Source: Pseudomonas sp. Irchel 3H7 (GTDB lineage Bacteria; Pseudomonadota; Gammaproteobacteria; Pseudomonadales; Pseudomonadaceae). From it: DNA of 64,000 nt. Both the position numbers and the translations under genes were made by a program. Of this stretch, positions 1 through 8,663 are shown piece by piece. Location: assembly GCF_900187605.1 (NCBI RefSeq), contig NZ_FYEA01000008.1, forward strand, positions 248,001 to 312,000, in the 5' to 3' direction. The notes beneath the pieces were generated by a model. The model saw nothing but the letters and a program-made list of their open reading frames with translations. It was not told the DNA's origin and did not search any database. Each line of letters opens with the position of its first letter. Position 1 is the first letter of the stretch.

Positions 1-1725
1 ACCAACCTGCAAGCGCCCAAGGGCGGGACGATGCGCCGCTCGGCCATCGAAATCGGCCACTTCGATCATGTTCTTCCTTATATAGACAAAGGCATCGGCG
101 TCACCCAGATCGATGGTTTGCTCTATTCGCCGCTGGCCCAGCGTTCGCTGGATGAGCCTTACACGGTTTACGGACTGGTCGCGCAAAAGATGGAGCGCTC
201 GGATGACGGTCTGTCGCTGCGATTTTTCATCAATCCCAAGGCACGTTTTGCTGATGGCAAGCCGATTACCGCCGAAGACGTACGCTACACCTACGATTTA
301 TTGATGACCCAGGGCAGCCTGCGTTATCGCACCCAGTTTGCTGACGTCAAAGGCGTCGAAGTGGAAGGCCCGTTGACCGTGCGTTTCGACTTCAAGAGCA
401 ATGAAAACCGCACCCTGCCACTGGACGTCGCGACCCTGCCGGTATTTCCCGAGCACTGGTGGAAGAGCCGCGATTTCGCCGGGGGTGGCGGGTATGAACC
501 ACCACTGGGCAGCGGCCCTTATCGAGTCGGCAAAGTCGATTCAGGGCGCAGCATCACCTTTGAGCGCAACGCCGACTGGTGGGGCAAGGATTTGCCGGTC
601 AGTCGCGGCCTCTACAATTTCGATCATTTCAGCATCGAGTACTTCGGTGATACCGACGTCGCCCGGCAAGTGCTGCGCGGTGGTGCTTATGACTACAACC
701 GCGAGTTCTCGGCCACCGGCTACTCGATCGGCTACGACAGCCCCGCACTGAGCGACGGACGCCTGCAAAAAGCGCATCTGGCCACCGAGGCGCCCCAGTC
801 GGCCCAGGGGTTTGTGTTCAATCTGCAAAAACCTGTATTCGCCGATCGCCGCGTGCGCCAGGCCCTGGCCATGCTCTGGGACTTCGAATGGAGCAACCGG
901 CAGATGATGCGCGGCATGTATATCCGTCAGCAGAGCTACTTTTCCAACACGCAATTGGCCGCAAGCGAATTGCCCGATGCGCAGGAACTGAAAATTCTCG
1001 AACCGCTGCGCGGTCAGGTTCCCGATGAAGTCTTCAGCAAAGTCTTTGAAGCACCGAAAACCGACGGCAGCGGCCTGATCCGCGACAAACAATTACAGGC
1101 CCTCGAATTGCTCGAACAGGCTGGCTGGAAACCGGATGGCGATCAACTGGTGAATGCCCAGGGCGAGCCGCTGACCTTCACCTTCCTGGTCAGCCAGAAC
1201 GGCATGGACCGCTTGCTGCTGCCGTACAAGCGCACGCTGAAACAGATCGGCATCGACCTGAATATTCGCCGCATCGACTCTTCGCAATACGTCAATCGCC
1301 TGATGAGTCGTGACTACGACATGATCGTCACCGGCTATCCGGTCAGCACTTCGCCGGGAGGCGAGTTGCTCAACTACTTCGGTTCCGCATCGGCCAACGA
1401 CCCGGGCGCGAACAACTACATGGTGTTGAAAAACCCTGCCGTGGATACGCTCATCAACGGTCTGATCCGCGCCTCCACGCAGTCCGACATGCTGCGCTAC
1501 GCCCATGCTCTGGACCGCGTGCTGCAATGGAATTACTACTGGATTCCCAACTACTATCCACCGGGCACCTCGACCGTGTGGTGGAACCGCTTCGGCATAC
1601 CGTCGGTGCAAGCCAGCAATGACGAAGCCATCGAGAGCTGGTGGGAAATCAGCAGCACGCCGCTGACCAATCAACAGATGACGGCCGAGAAGATCGCCCG
1701 TGGCAGACCCGGAGGACCGCACTGA
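1..1725 (+). CDS. yejA: Peptide ABC transporter substrate-binding protein, YejA type (5' end outside window)
   Basis: Periplasmic solute-binding protein (SBP_bac_5 type) that would feed the permeases encoded just downstream. The frame is open from base 1 and reads a typical YejA-type NLQAPKGGTMRR before the first ATG at 31, so the gene starts upstream and the signal peptide is not visible. About 574 residues are present, against roughly 600 in family members. Family features include RFADGKPITAEDVRYTYD near the front and the tryptophan-rich C-terminus. The stop overlaps the yejB start by one base, as in a tightly coupled operon. YejA relatives bind oligopeptides and peptide-nucleotide antibiotics of the microcin C kind; the P. 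aeruginosa equivalent is the Npp system. The substrate here is inferred from family only. Confidence 0.88.
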   Translation, partial: TNLQAPKGGTMRRSAIEIGHFDHVLPYIDKGIGVTQIDGLLYSPLAQRSLDEPYTVYGLVAQKMERSDDGLSLRFFINPKARFADGKPITAEDVRYTYDLLMTQGSLRYRTQFADVKGVEVEGPLTVRFDFKSNENRTLPLDVATLPVFPEHWWKSRDFAGGGGYEPPLGSGPYRVGKVDSGRSITFERNADWWGKDLPVSRGLYNFDHFSIEYFGDTDVARQVLRGGAYDYNREFSATGYSIGYDSPALSDGRLQKAHLATEAPQSAQGFVFNLQKPVFADRRVRQALAMLWDFEWSNRQMMRGMYIRQQSYFSNTQLAASELPDAQELKILEPLRGQVPDEVFSKVFEAPKTDGSGLIRDKQLQALELLEQAGWKPDGDQLVNAQGEPLTFTFLVSQNGMDRLLLPYKRTLKQIGIDLNIRRIDSSQYVNRLMSRDYDMIVTGYPVSTSPGGELLNYFGSASANDPGANNYMVLKNPAVDTLINGLIRASTQSDMLRYAHALDRVLQWNYYWIPNYYPPGTSTVWWNRFGIPSVQASNDEAIESWWEISSTPLTNQQMTAEKIARGRPGGPH

Positions 1726-2786
1726 TGTGGGGTTACATACTGCGGCGCCTGCTGCTGATCATCCCGACGCTGGTGATCATCCTGCTGGTCAATTTCGTGA
1801 TCATCCAGGCCGCGCCCGGCGGTCCGGTGGAACAGGCCATCGCCCACCTGCAAGGGATCGGCGGCGCCAGTGTCGGCGGTGGTGCCAGCGAAACCATGAG
1901 CGGTACTTCCCGCGCCAGTCGCGGTCTCGATCCGCAACTGATCAAGGACATCGAAAAACAGTACGGCTTCGACAAACCGGCTCACGAACGCTTGTGGCTG
2001 ATGTTGAAGAACTACGCGCAACTGGATTTCGGCAAGAGCTTCTTTCGTGGCGCGACGGTCACCGACCTGATCCTGGAAAAAATGCCGGTGACCATTTCCC
2101 TCGGGCTGTGGGCGACGCTGATCACCTATCTGGTGTCGATCCCGTTGGGAATCCGCAAGGCTGTGCACCATGGCAGTCATTTCGATATCTGGAGCAGCAC
2201 GGCGATCATCATCGGCTATGCAATGCCAGCGTTTCTGTTTGCGATGTTCCTGATCGTGGTGTTTGCCGGCGGCACGTCGCTGAACTGGTTTCCGGTGCGT
2301 GGCCTGGTCTCGGACAACTTCGAATCGCTGTCGACTCTCGGCAAGATTGCCGACTACTTCTGGCACCTGGTGCTGCCGGTCACGGCGCTGGTGATTGGTG
2401 GTTTCGCCACACTGACCATCCTGACGAAAAACTCGTTTCTCAATGAGATCACTCGCCAGTACGTGGTCACCGCGCGCGCCAAAGGTCTGAGCGAACGTCG
2501 CGTGCTCTACGGACATGTGTTCCGCAACGCGATGCTGCTGGTGGTGTCAGGCATCCCGCAGGCGTTCATCAGCGTGTTCTTCGCCGGTTCCTTGCTGATC
2601 GAAGTGATCTTCTCCCTCGACGGTCTCGGGCGCATGAGCTACGAAGCCGCGGTTTCGCGGGATTACCCGGTGGTGTTCGGTTCGCTGTTCATCTTCACCC
2701 TTTTCGGCCTGCTGATAAAACTCGTCGGTGACTTGTGTTACACGATGGTTGATCCGCGTATCGATTTCGCCGCGAGGAACGCCTGA
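1725..2786 (+). CDS. yejB: ABC transporter permease, YejB type
   Basis: Inner-membrane permease of the Dpp/Opp-like family (353 residues). I chose the ATG at 1725, which gives the typical N-terminus MWGYILRRLLLIIPTL, an immediate transmembrane helix. The longer frame back to 1641 only overlaps yejA. After a periplasmic loop with a glycine- and serine-rich stretch come five further helices, with an EAA-like cytoplasmic loop around VTARAKGLSERRVLYGHVFRN that docks on the ATPase. Its start overlaps the yejA stop, and its own stop overlaps the yejE start, so all three are likely translated from one mRNA. Confidence 0.93.
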   Translation: MWGYILRRLLLIIPTLVIILLVNFVIIQAAPGGPVEQAIAHLQGIGGASVGGGASETMSGTSRASRGLDPQLIKDIEKQYGFDKPAHERLWLMLKNYAQLDFGKSFFRGATVTDLILEKMPVTISLGLWATLITYLVSIPLGIRKAVHHGSHFDIWSSTAIIIGYAMPAFLFAMFLIVVFAGGTSLNWFPVRGLVSDNFESLSTLGKIADYFWHLVLPVTALVIGGFATLTILTKNSFLNEITRQYVVTARAKGLSERRVLYGHVFRNAMLLVVSGIPQAFISVFFAGSLLIEVIFSLDGLGRMSYEAAVSRDYPVVFGSLFIFTLFGLLIKLVGDLCYTMVDPRIDFAARNA

Positions 2787-3808
2787 TGTTCAAGCTCTCG
2801 CCGTTGGGCCGTCGGCGCTTCGAACGCTTCAAGAAAAACCGCCGTGGCTGGTGGTCGCTGTGGCTGTTTATCGGCCTGTTTGTGCTGACACTGGGCGGTG
2901 AGTTGATCGCCAATGACAAGCCTTTGGTCGTCAGCTATCAGGGCCAATGGTACTTCCCGGTGTTCAAGCGGCATACCGAGCAGGAGTTCGGCGGGCAACT
3001 GCCGTTCCAGGCCGATTACCGCAGCGACTATGTGCAGAAGCTGATTCGCAAGGACGGCGGCTGGTTGCTGTTCCCACCGATTCCATTCAGTGACGACACA
3101 CCAAACTACGATCTCAACAAACCGGCGCCGAGCCCGCCGACGTCGGTCAACTGGCTGGGCACCGACGATCAATCGCGAGATGTACTGGCGCGAGTGATTT
3201 TCGGCGCACGGGTGTCGATTCTGTTTGCCTTGATGCTGACGTTTGTCAGCGCCCTCATAGGCATCGCCGCCGGGGCTTTGCAGGGCTACTACGGCGGCTG
3301 GGTCGACCTGCTCGGGCAACGCGTGCTGGAAGTCTGGTCGGGGTTGCCAGTGTTGTACCTGTTGATCATCCTCTCCGGTTTCGTCGAGCCGAATTTCTGG
3401 TGGCTGCTGGGGATCATGGCGCTGTTCTCATGGCTGGCGCTGGTGGATGTGGTGCGCGCCGAGTTTCTGCGCGGACGTAATCTGGAGTACGTCAAAGCCG
3501 CCCGCGCGCTGGGCCTGAGCGACCGCAAGGTGATCTTCCGGCACATTCTGCCCAACGCCATGAATGCGACACTGAGCTACCTGCCGTTCATTCTGACCGG
3601 GGCGATTTCCACCCTTACTGCGCTGGATTTTCTCGGTTTCGGCATGCCTGCCGGCAGCGCCTCGCTGGGTGAGTTGATCGGTCAGGGCAAACAGAACCTG
3701 CAAGCACCGTGGCTTGGGTTGACAGCGTTTTTCACCTTGGCGCTGATCCTTTCTTTATTGGTGTTCATCGGCGAAGCGTTACGCGACGCGTTCGACCCTC
3801 GATCATGA
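2786..3808 (+). CDS. yejE: ABC transporter permease, YejE type
   Basis: Second permease of the peptide importer (340 residues). The N-terminal cytoplasmic stretch rich in Arg/Lys (LSPLGRRRFERFKKNRRG) precedes a first helix and a long periplasmic segment (LGTDDQSRDVLARVIFGARV), as in DppC/OppC/YejE proteins. The C-terminal half carries the remaining helices and the EAA loop (VKAARALGLSDRKVIFRHI). The ATG overlaps the yejB stop by one base. The spacing to yejF is about ten bases. Confidence 0.93.
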   Translation: MFKLSPLGRRRFERFKKNRRGWWSLWLFIGLFVLTLGGELIANDKPLVVSYQGQWYFPVFKRHTEQEFGGQLPFQADYRSDYVQKLIRKDGGWLLFPPIPFSDDTPNYDLNKPAPSPPTSVNWLGTDDQSRDVLARVIFGARVSILFALMLTFVSALIGIAAGALQGYYGGWVDLLGQRVLEVWSGLPVLYLLIILSGFVEPNFWWLLGIMALFSWLALVDVVRAEFLRGRNLEYVKAARALGLSDRKVIFRHILPNAMNATLSYLPFILTGAISTLTALDFLGFGMPAGSASLGELIGQGKQNLQAPWLGLTAFFTLALILSLLVFIGEALRDAFDPRS

Positions 3809-3817
3809 AGCGTGGCC

Positions 3818-5392
3818 ATGACTGACAACCTGATTGAAATCCGTAACCTCAACGTCGCCTTCCATGGCCAGAACGTGGTGCGCGACCTGTGTCTGGACAT
3901 CCGCCCCGGCGAATGTCTGGCGCTGGTGGGCGAATCGGGCTCGGGCAAATCGGTGACCGCCCATTCGATTCTGCAATTGCTGCCCGAAAGCGAAGCGCAA
4001 ACCACTGGCAGCATTCGCTATCGCGGACAGCAACTGATCGGCGCCGATCCCAAGGTCTTGCGCGAGTTGCGCGGCAACCGCATCGCCATGATCTTTCAGG
4101 AGCCGATGACCTCGCTCAATCCGCTGCACACCATTGAAAAGCAGATCGGCGAAACCTTACTGCTGCACCGTGGCCTCAGCGGCAAAGCGGCGCAGGCGCG
4201 GATCCTCGAACTGCTGGGACTGGTGGGCATCCAGAAACCCAAGGAACGCCTCAAGGCTTACCCGCATCAACTCTCCGGCGGCCAACGGCAACGGGTGATG
4301 ATCGCCATGGCGCTGGCCTGCGAACCGGAGCTATTGATCGCCGATGAACCGACTACGGCGCTCGACGTGACGGTGCAGCGCAAGATTCTGCTGCTGCTCA
4401 AATCCCTGCAGCAACGCCTGGGCATGTCGCTGCTGCTGATCAGCCATGATCTCAATCTGGTGCGCAGTATTGCCCAACGCGTGTGCGTGATGAAGGCCGG
4501 TGAAATCGTCGAACAGGCGCCCTGCGAAACCCTGTTTACCGAGCCGAAGCATCCTTACAGCTGCGTGCTGCTCAACGCCGAACCCGAAGGCGAAGCCCTG
4601 CCCCGGGATGAGCGCGAAAACGTGCTGGAGGTCGATGACCTGAAGGTTGAGTTCGTCGTCGGTGGCGGTCTGTTTCAGCGCAAGCAATACCTGCGGGCGG
4701 TGGATGGCATCAGCCTGAGCATCCAGCGTGGCAAGACCCTCGGCATCGTCGGCGAGTCCGGCTCAGGCAAGTCGACGCTGGGTCAGGCGATCCTGCGTTT
4801 GCTCGACTCCGAGGGCGGTATCCGCTTTCAGGGCCAGGCGCTCGACGGCCTCAATCAGAAGCAGATGCGGCCGTGGCGCCGGCAAATGCAGGTGGTGTTT
4901 CAGGATCCGTTCGGCAGTCTCAGCCCGCGCATGTCAGTGGCGCAGATCATCAGCGAAGGCCTGGAAGTGCACTGCGAGTCGAGCGCTGATGAATGCGACG
5001 AACAAGTGATCCGCGTGCTTAAAGAAGTCGGCCTCGACCCCGAGAGTCGCCATCGCTACCCACACGAGTTCTCCGGTGGCCAGCGCCAACGCATTGCCAT
5101 CGCTCGGGCGCTGGTGCTGAAACCGGCACTGATCCTGCTCGACGAACCAACGTCGGCGCTGGATCGCACGGTGCAGAAACAAGTGGTCGCCCTGCTCCGC
5201 CAGCTTCAGGAAAAACACGGTCTGACCTATCTGTTCATCAGCCATGACCTGGCGGTGGTGCGCGCCCTGGCCCACGACATGATCGTGATCAAGGATGGCA
5301 AAGTGGTCGAGCGTGGTGCCAGCCATGACGTGTTTGATGCACCGCAGCATCCGTATACCAAAGAGCTGTTGGCGGCGGCGCATCCGGGGTAG
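3818..5392 (+). CDS. yejF: Duplicated ABC transporter ATPase, YejF type
   Basis: Energises the YejB/YejE permease. A single 524-residue chain with two ABC ATPase units. The first has Walker A GESGSGKS at residues 38-45, signature LSGGQRQRV and Walker B LLIADEPTT. The second has Walker A GESGSGKST in the middle of the chain, FSGGQRQRI and LILLDEPTS. A GTG at 3812 is also in frame, but the ATG at 3818 gives the usual start MTDNLIEIRNL. Each half ends with the oligopeptide-type extension (HPYSCVLLNAEP; HPYTKELLAAAHPG). It is the last gene of the transporter operon and is followed by a palindromic repeat. Confidence 0.94.
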   Translation: MTDNLIEIRNLNVAFHGQNVVRDLCLDIRPGECLALVGESGSGKSVTAHSILQLLPESEAQTTGSIRYRGQQLIGADPKVLRELRGNRIAMIFQEPMTSLNPLHTIEKQIGETLLLHRGLSGKAAQARILELLGLVGIQKPKERLKAYPHQLSGGQRQRVMIAMALACEPELLIADEPTTALDVTVQRKILLLLKSLQQRLGMSLLLISHDLNLVRSIAQRVCVMKAGEIVEQAPCETLFTEPKHPYSCVLLNAEPEGEALPRDERENVLEVDDLKVEFVVGGGLFQRKQYLRAVDGISLSIQRGKTLGIVGESGSGKSTLGQAILRLLDSEGGIRFQGQALDGLNQKQMRPWRRQMQVVFQDPFGSLSPRMSVAQIISEGLEVHCESSADECDEQVIRVLKEVGLDPESRHRYPHEFSGGQRQRIAIARALVLKPALILLDEPTSALDRTVQKQVVALLRQLQEKHGLTYLFISHDLAVVRALAHDMIVIKDGKVVERGASHDVFDAPQHPYTKELLAAAHPG

Positions 5393-5430
5393 GCATAATC
5401 GGGGATCGACGTGAAACCGAGTCGCGGCCA

Positions 5431-5519
5431 TCGCTGGCAAGCCAGCTCCCACAAGGGGCTGCGGTGTACACAACAGGTGTGAACGACCGAGAACCCTGTG
5501 GGAGCTGGCTTGCCAGCGA
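5431..5519. repeat. REPIN-like palindrome, GGCAAGCCAGCTCCC type
   Basis: Two inverted arms of about 23 bases (near 5431-5454 and 5496-5519), built on GCTGGCAAGCCAGCTCCCAC and its complement, separated by about 40 bases. It lies between yejF and hbcR, where it could form a hairpin at the end of the yej transcript. This is a different sequence family from the other palindromes in the window. Confidence 0.85.
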
Positions 5520-5561
5520 AGAGGCCCGCATCAACAACTCAAATTCCGGACCAGCCGCCAG

Positions 5562-6968
5562 ATGAACACCACCGAAAGCCTCAAGGACTACCAACGGGTT
5601 CGCACCCTCGCGATCCGTTCGCTGTTCGAGATCATCGAGCAGTCCAGCGAAGGCACGGTGATTGTCGACCGCGATGCCAACATCGTCTGGATGAACGAGC
5701 GTTACGCCCGGCGTTTCGGTCTTGAATCGGCAGCAGGCGCGATCGGCAAACCCTGTGAAAGCGTGATTCCCGGCAGCTTGTTGCGGGAAGTGGTGCGCAC
5801 CGGCCGCCCTATTCTTCTGGACATGCAAGACACGCCAAAAGAGCCTTTGGTGGTGATGCGCCTGCCGATCCATGACGACGCCGGCACGGTGATCGGCGCG
5901 ATCGGATTTGCCCTGTTCGACGAGTTGCGCACGCTGTCGCCGATGCTCAAACGCTACTTGAGCATGCAGGAAGAACTGGCCTCGACCCGTTCTCTGCTGC
6001 GCGCCCGACAGACCAAGTACAACTTCGCCCATTTCATCGGCACCAGCGCCGCCAGCCTCGAAGTCAAACGCCGTGCCCGACGCAGTGCCAGCGCCGAGTC
6101 GCCGGTGTTGCTGCTCGGCGAGACCGGCACTGGCAAAGAGTTGCTGGCCCAGGCGATTCACAGTGCCTCGCCACGGGCACACAAAGCCTTTGTCAGCATC
6201 AACAGCGCGGCGATTCCCGAGGCACTGCTGGAGGCAGAATTTTTCGGCACGGCACCGGGCGCCTTTACCGGTGCCGACCGCAAGGGCCGCACCGGCAAGC
6301 TGCAGATTGCCCAGGGTGGCACGCTGTTTCTCGACGAAATTGGCGACATGCCGCTGCCCTTGCAGAGCAAGCTGCTGCGCGTGTTGCAGGAAAAGGAGTT
6401 CGAACCGGTCGGCTCCAACGAGGTGATTCAGAGCGATGTGCGTGTGATTGCCGCCACCTCGACCGATCTGCAAGCGGCGATCAAACGCGGTGAGTTCCGC
6501 GCCGATTTGTACTATCGCCTCAATGTGTTGCCGATTCAGGTGCCGCCATTGCGTGAGCGTCTCGATGATCTGCCGGCGCTCAGCGAAGCAATCCTTGAAG
6601 AGCTGCGCAGTCAGCATGAGCTGCACCGTGATGCTCTCGAACTGCTCGGGCAACACGCCTGGCCGGGGAACATTCGCGAGCTGCGCAATGTGCTGGAACG
6701 GGCGGCGTTGCTCAGTGATGACTTGATGCTGACCGAGCAGGATATCCGCGCGGCGATTGGCACGTTGACGCCGGTTGAACGTGCGACCGTACCGACGATA
6801 GAGGCGCTGGCTGAAGAGACATTCGCTCAGGCGCGGGAGCGTTTTGATCGACAACTGATCCAGGCAGCTCTTGCGCAATGTGCGGGGAACGTGCCCGAGG
6901 CAGCGGCTCGACTGGGGCTGGGGCGGTCGACGTTATACAAAAAAATGGTGGCACTGGGGATTGCTTGA
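5562..6968 (+). CDS. hbcR: Sigma-54-dependent activator of 3-hydroxybutyrate use (HbcR type)
   Basis: Enhancer-binding protein of 468 residues. An N-terminal PAS-type sensory domain (about residues 20-125) is followed by the AAA+ domain with Walker A GETGTGKE at 186-193 and the sigma-54-contacting GAFTGA loop at 233-238. The Fis-type helix-turn-helix ends the protein (AAARLGLGRSTLYKKM). Context gives the role: it lies just upstream of a GntP-type permease, 3-hydroxybutyrate dehydrogenase and acetoacetyl-CoA synthetase genes. P. aeruginosa PA2005 (HbcR) is known to control this pathway with RpoN. The effector bound by the PAS domain is not evident. Confidence 0.88.
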   Translation: MNTTESLKDYQRVRTLAIRSLFEIIEQSSEGTVIVDRDANIVWMNERYARRFGLESAAGAIGKPCESVIPGSLLREVVRTGRPILLDMQDTPKEPLVVMRLPIHDDAGTVIGAIGFALFDELRTLSPMLKRYLSMQEELASTRSLLRARQTKYNFAHFIGTSAASLEVKRRARRSASAESPVLLLGETGTGKELLAQAIHSASPRAHKAFVSINSAAIPEALLEAEFFGTAPGAFTGADRKGRTGKLQIAQGGTLFLDEIGDMPLPLQSKLLRVLQEKEFEPVGSNEVIQSDVRVIAATSTDLQAAIKRGEFRADLYYRLNVLPIQVPPLRERLDDLPALSEAILEELRSQHELHRDALELLGQHAWPGNIRELRNVLERAALLSDDLMLTEQDIRAAIGTLTPVERATVPTIEALAEETFAQARERFDRQLIQAALAQCAGNVPEAAARLGLGRSTLYKKMVALGIA

Positions 6969-6984
6969 GTCTCTATAAAGAGAC
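6969..6984. promoter_or_regulatory. Upstream dyad 1, candidate HbcR site
   Basis: Perfect 16-base dyad GTCTCTATAAAGAGAC (6-base arms, 4-base centre) starting at the base right after the hbcR stop codon. A second copy of the motif lies at 7113-7128, ahead of a -24/-12 promoter. Paired dyads at this distance are typical activator sites for sigma-54 promoters. Binding by the neighbouring HbcR is inference. Confidence 0.6.
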
Positions 6985-7020
6985 ATCAATCTCTTTTTTT
7001 AGATCAGTTATTTGAAGAGC

Positions 7021-7100
7021 AAAAGATCGCAGCCTTCGGCAGCTCCTTCAGGGGCAATTCGCGTTCGCACTGTAGGAGCTGCCGAAGGCTGCGATCTTTT
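7021..7100. repeat. REPIN-like palindrome, GCAGCCTTCGGCAGCTCC type
   Basis: Perfect 27-base inverted arms at 7021-7047 and 7074-7100 with a 26-base centre. The same family recurs at 29958-30044, and in degenerate form at 44526-44619 and 19620-19748. It lies between the two dyads proposed as activator sites, so it may have inserted into this promoter region. It could also help end the hbcR transcript. Confidence 0.85.
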
Positions 7101-7112
7101 CGGTTTAACTCA

Positions 7113-7128
7113 GTCTCTAAAAGGAGAC
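7113..7128. promoter_or_regulatory. Upstream dyad 2, candidate HbcR site
   Basis: GTCTCTAAAAGGAGAC, with 5-base GTCTC/GAGAC arms and the same 16-base length as the dyad at 6969-6984. It ends about 63 bases upstream of the -24 element at 7192, a normal distance for a sigma-54 enhancer site. Assignment to HbcR is inferred from position. Confidence 0.6.
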
Positions 7129-7191
7129 GAAACCGGTGAAAACCTTTAGTCACAACCAATAAAATCCATATATTTCAATACCTTAAATATC

Positions 7192-7207
7192 TGGCACAGA
7201 TCTCGCT
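7192..7207 (+). promoter_or_regulatory. Sigma-54 (-24/-12) promoter of the 3-hydroxybutyrate permease gene
   Basis: TGGCACAGATCTCGCT matches the TGGCAC-N5-TTGCW consensus with one mismatch in the -12 box. The invariant GG and GC are separated by exactly ten bases. The element lies 58 bases ahead of the permease start and downstream of a sigma-54 activator gene, which fits RpoN-dependent expression. Confidence 0.8.
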
Positions 7208-7264
7208 AATACCTCTCCCACACCCGTTCCACCCACAAAAATAACAATTCTGGAGAGACACACC

Positions 7265-8656
7265 ATGAGTGTGATCATTGCCTTGGCAGCCCTGGCGCTG
7301 CTGATGCTGGCTGCCTACCGTGGCTATAGCGTTATCCTCTTCGCCCCGATTGCTGCCCTCGGCGCCGTGCTGCTCACCGACCCCTCCGCCGTCGCTCCCG
7401 CGTTCACCGGGGTGTTCATGGAAAAAATGGTCGGGTTCATCAAGCTGTATTTCCCTGTGTTCCTGCTCGGCGCCGTGTTCGGCAAGTTGATCGAACTGTC
7501 GGGGTTCTCCCGCTCGATTGTCGCTGCGGCCATTCGCTTGCTGGGCACCAAACAGGCGATGCTGGTGATCGTGCTGGTCTGCGCCTTGCTCACTTACGGC
7601 GGCGTGTCGCTGTTCGTGGTGGTCTTCGCGGTTTACCCGTTTGCTGCCGAGATGTTCCGCCAGAGTAATATTCCCAAGCGGCTGATCCCGGCAACGATCG
7701 CCCTCGGCGCGTTCTCGTTCACCATGGACGCCCTGCCCGGCACCCCGCAGATCCAGAACATCATCCCCAGCACGTTCTTCAATACCACCGCGTGGGCGGC
7801 GCCGTGGCTGGGCGTGATCGGTACAATTTTCGTGTTCTGCGCCGGCATGCTGTTTCTGCAACGTCAACGCAACAAGGCCCAACGCGCTGGCGAAGGCTAC
7901 GGCACTGAATTGCGCAACGAGCCGGAAACCGCTGAAGACCTGAAACTGCCAAACCCATGGCTTGCGCTGTCGCCGTTGTTGGCGGTGGGCATCATGAACC
8001 TGCTCTTCACCCAGTGGATTCCGCAGTGGTACGGCAAGACCCACAGCCTCGCGCTGCCGGGCATGGCGGCTCCGGTCACCACCGAGATCGCCAAACTGAC
8101 GGCGATCTGGGCCGTGCAGGCGGCTTTGCTGGTCGGCATTCTGATGGTGCTGGCATTCGGCTTTCAGGCGATTCGCAGCAAGCTCGCCGAAGGTAGCAAA
8201 AGTGCGGTCAGCGGTGCATTGCTGGCGGCGATGAACACCGCGTCGGAATACGGCTTCGGCGCGGTGATCGCGTCGCTGCCGGGCTTTCTGGTGCTGGCGG
8301 ACTGGCTCAAGCAAATCCCCAATCCGCTGGTCAACGAAGCCATCACCGTGACCCTTTTGGCCGGTATCACCGGCTCCGCGTCGGGCGGTATGAGCATTGC
8401 GCTGGCGGCGATGTCCGAGCAGTTCATCAGTGCGGCCCACGCCGCGAATATTCCGCTGGAAGTGCTGCACCGCGTCGCCGCGATGGCCAGTGGCGGCATG
8501 GACACCCTGCCGCACAACGGCGCGGTCATCACCTTGCTTGCGGTGACAGGCCTGACCCACCGCGAAGCCTATAAAGACATTTTCTGTATTACGCTGATCA
8601 AGACCCTGGCGGTTTTCGTAGTGATCGGCACTTTCTACGCCACTGGCATTGTGTGA
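7265..8656 (+). CDS. GntP-family permease, probable 3-hydroxybutyrate importer
   Basis: Inner-membrane transporter of 463 residues with about 12 hydrophobic segments throughout and no soluble domain. The N-terminus (MSVIIALAALALLMLAAYRG) and the segment YGGVSLFVVVFAVYPFA are typical of GntP-type permeases of the 3-hydroxybutyrate subgroup, relatives of P. aeruginosa PA2004. A good ribosome-binding site (GGAGAG) precedes the ATG. It is the first gene behind the sigma-54 promoter, and bdhA follows after seven bases. The substrate is inferred from this context; other GntP members carry gluconate. Confidence 0.87.
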   Translation: MSVIIALAALALLMLAAYRGYSVILFAPIAALGAVLLTDPSAVAPAFTGVFMEKMVGFIKLYFPVFLLGAVFGKLIELSGFSRSIVAAAIRLLGTKQAMLVIVLVCALLTYGGVSLFVVVFAVYPFAAEMFRQSNIPKRLIPATIALGAFSFTMDALPGTPQIQNIIPSTFFNTTAWAAPWLGVIGTIFVFCAGMLFLQRQRNKAQRAGEGYGTELRNEPETAEDLKLPNPWLALSPLLAVGIMNLLFTQWIPQWYGKTHSLALPGMAAPVTTEIAKLTAIWAVQAALLVGILMVLAFGFQAIRSKLAEGSKSAVSGALLAAMNTASEYGFGAVIASLPGFLVLADWLKQIPNPLVNEAITVTLLAGITGSASGGMSIALAAMSEQFISAAHAANIPLEVLHRVAAMASGGMDTLPHNGAVITLLAVTGLTHREAYKDIFCITLIKTLAVFVVIGTFYATGIV

Positions 8657-8663
8657 GGTATTC

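Noticed and set aside
5289..6878. 529-codon open frame opposite hbcR
   Set aside because: Antisense shadow of the sigma-54 activator, which has all its motifs.
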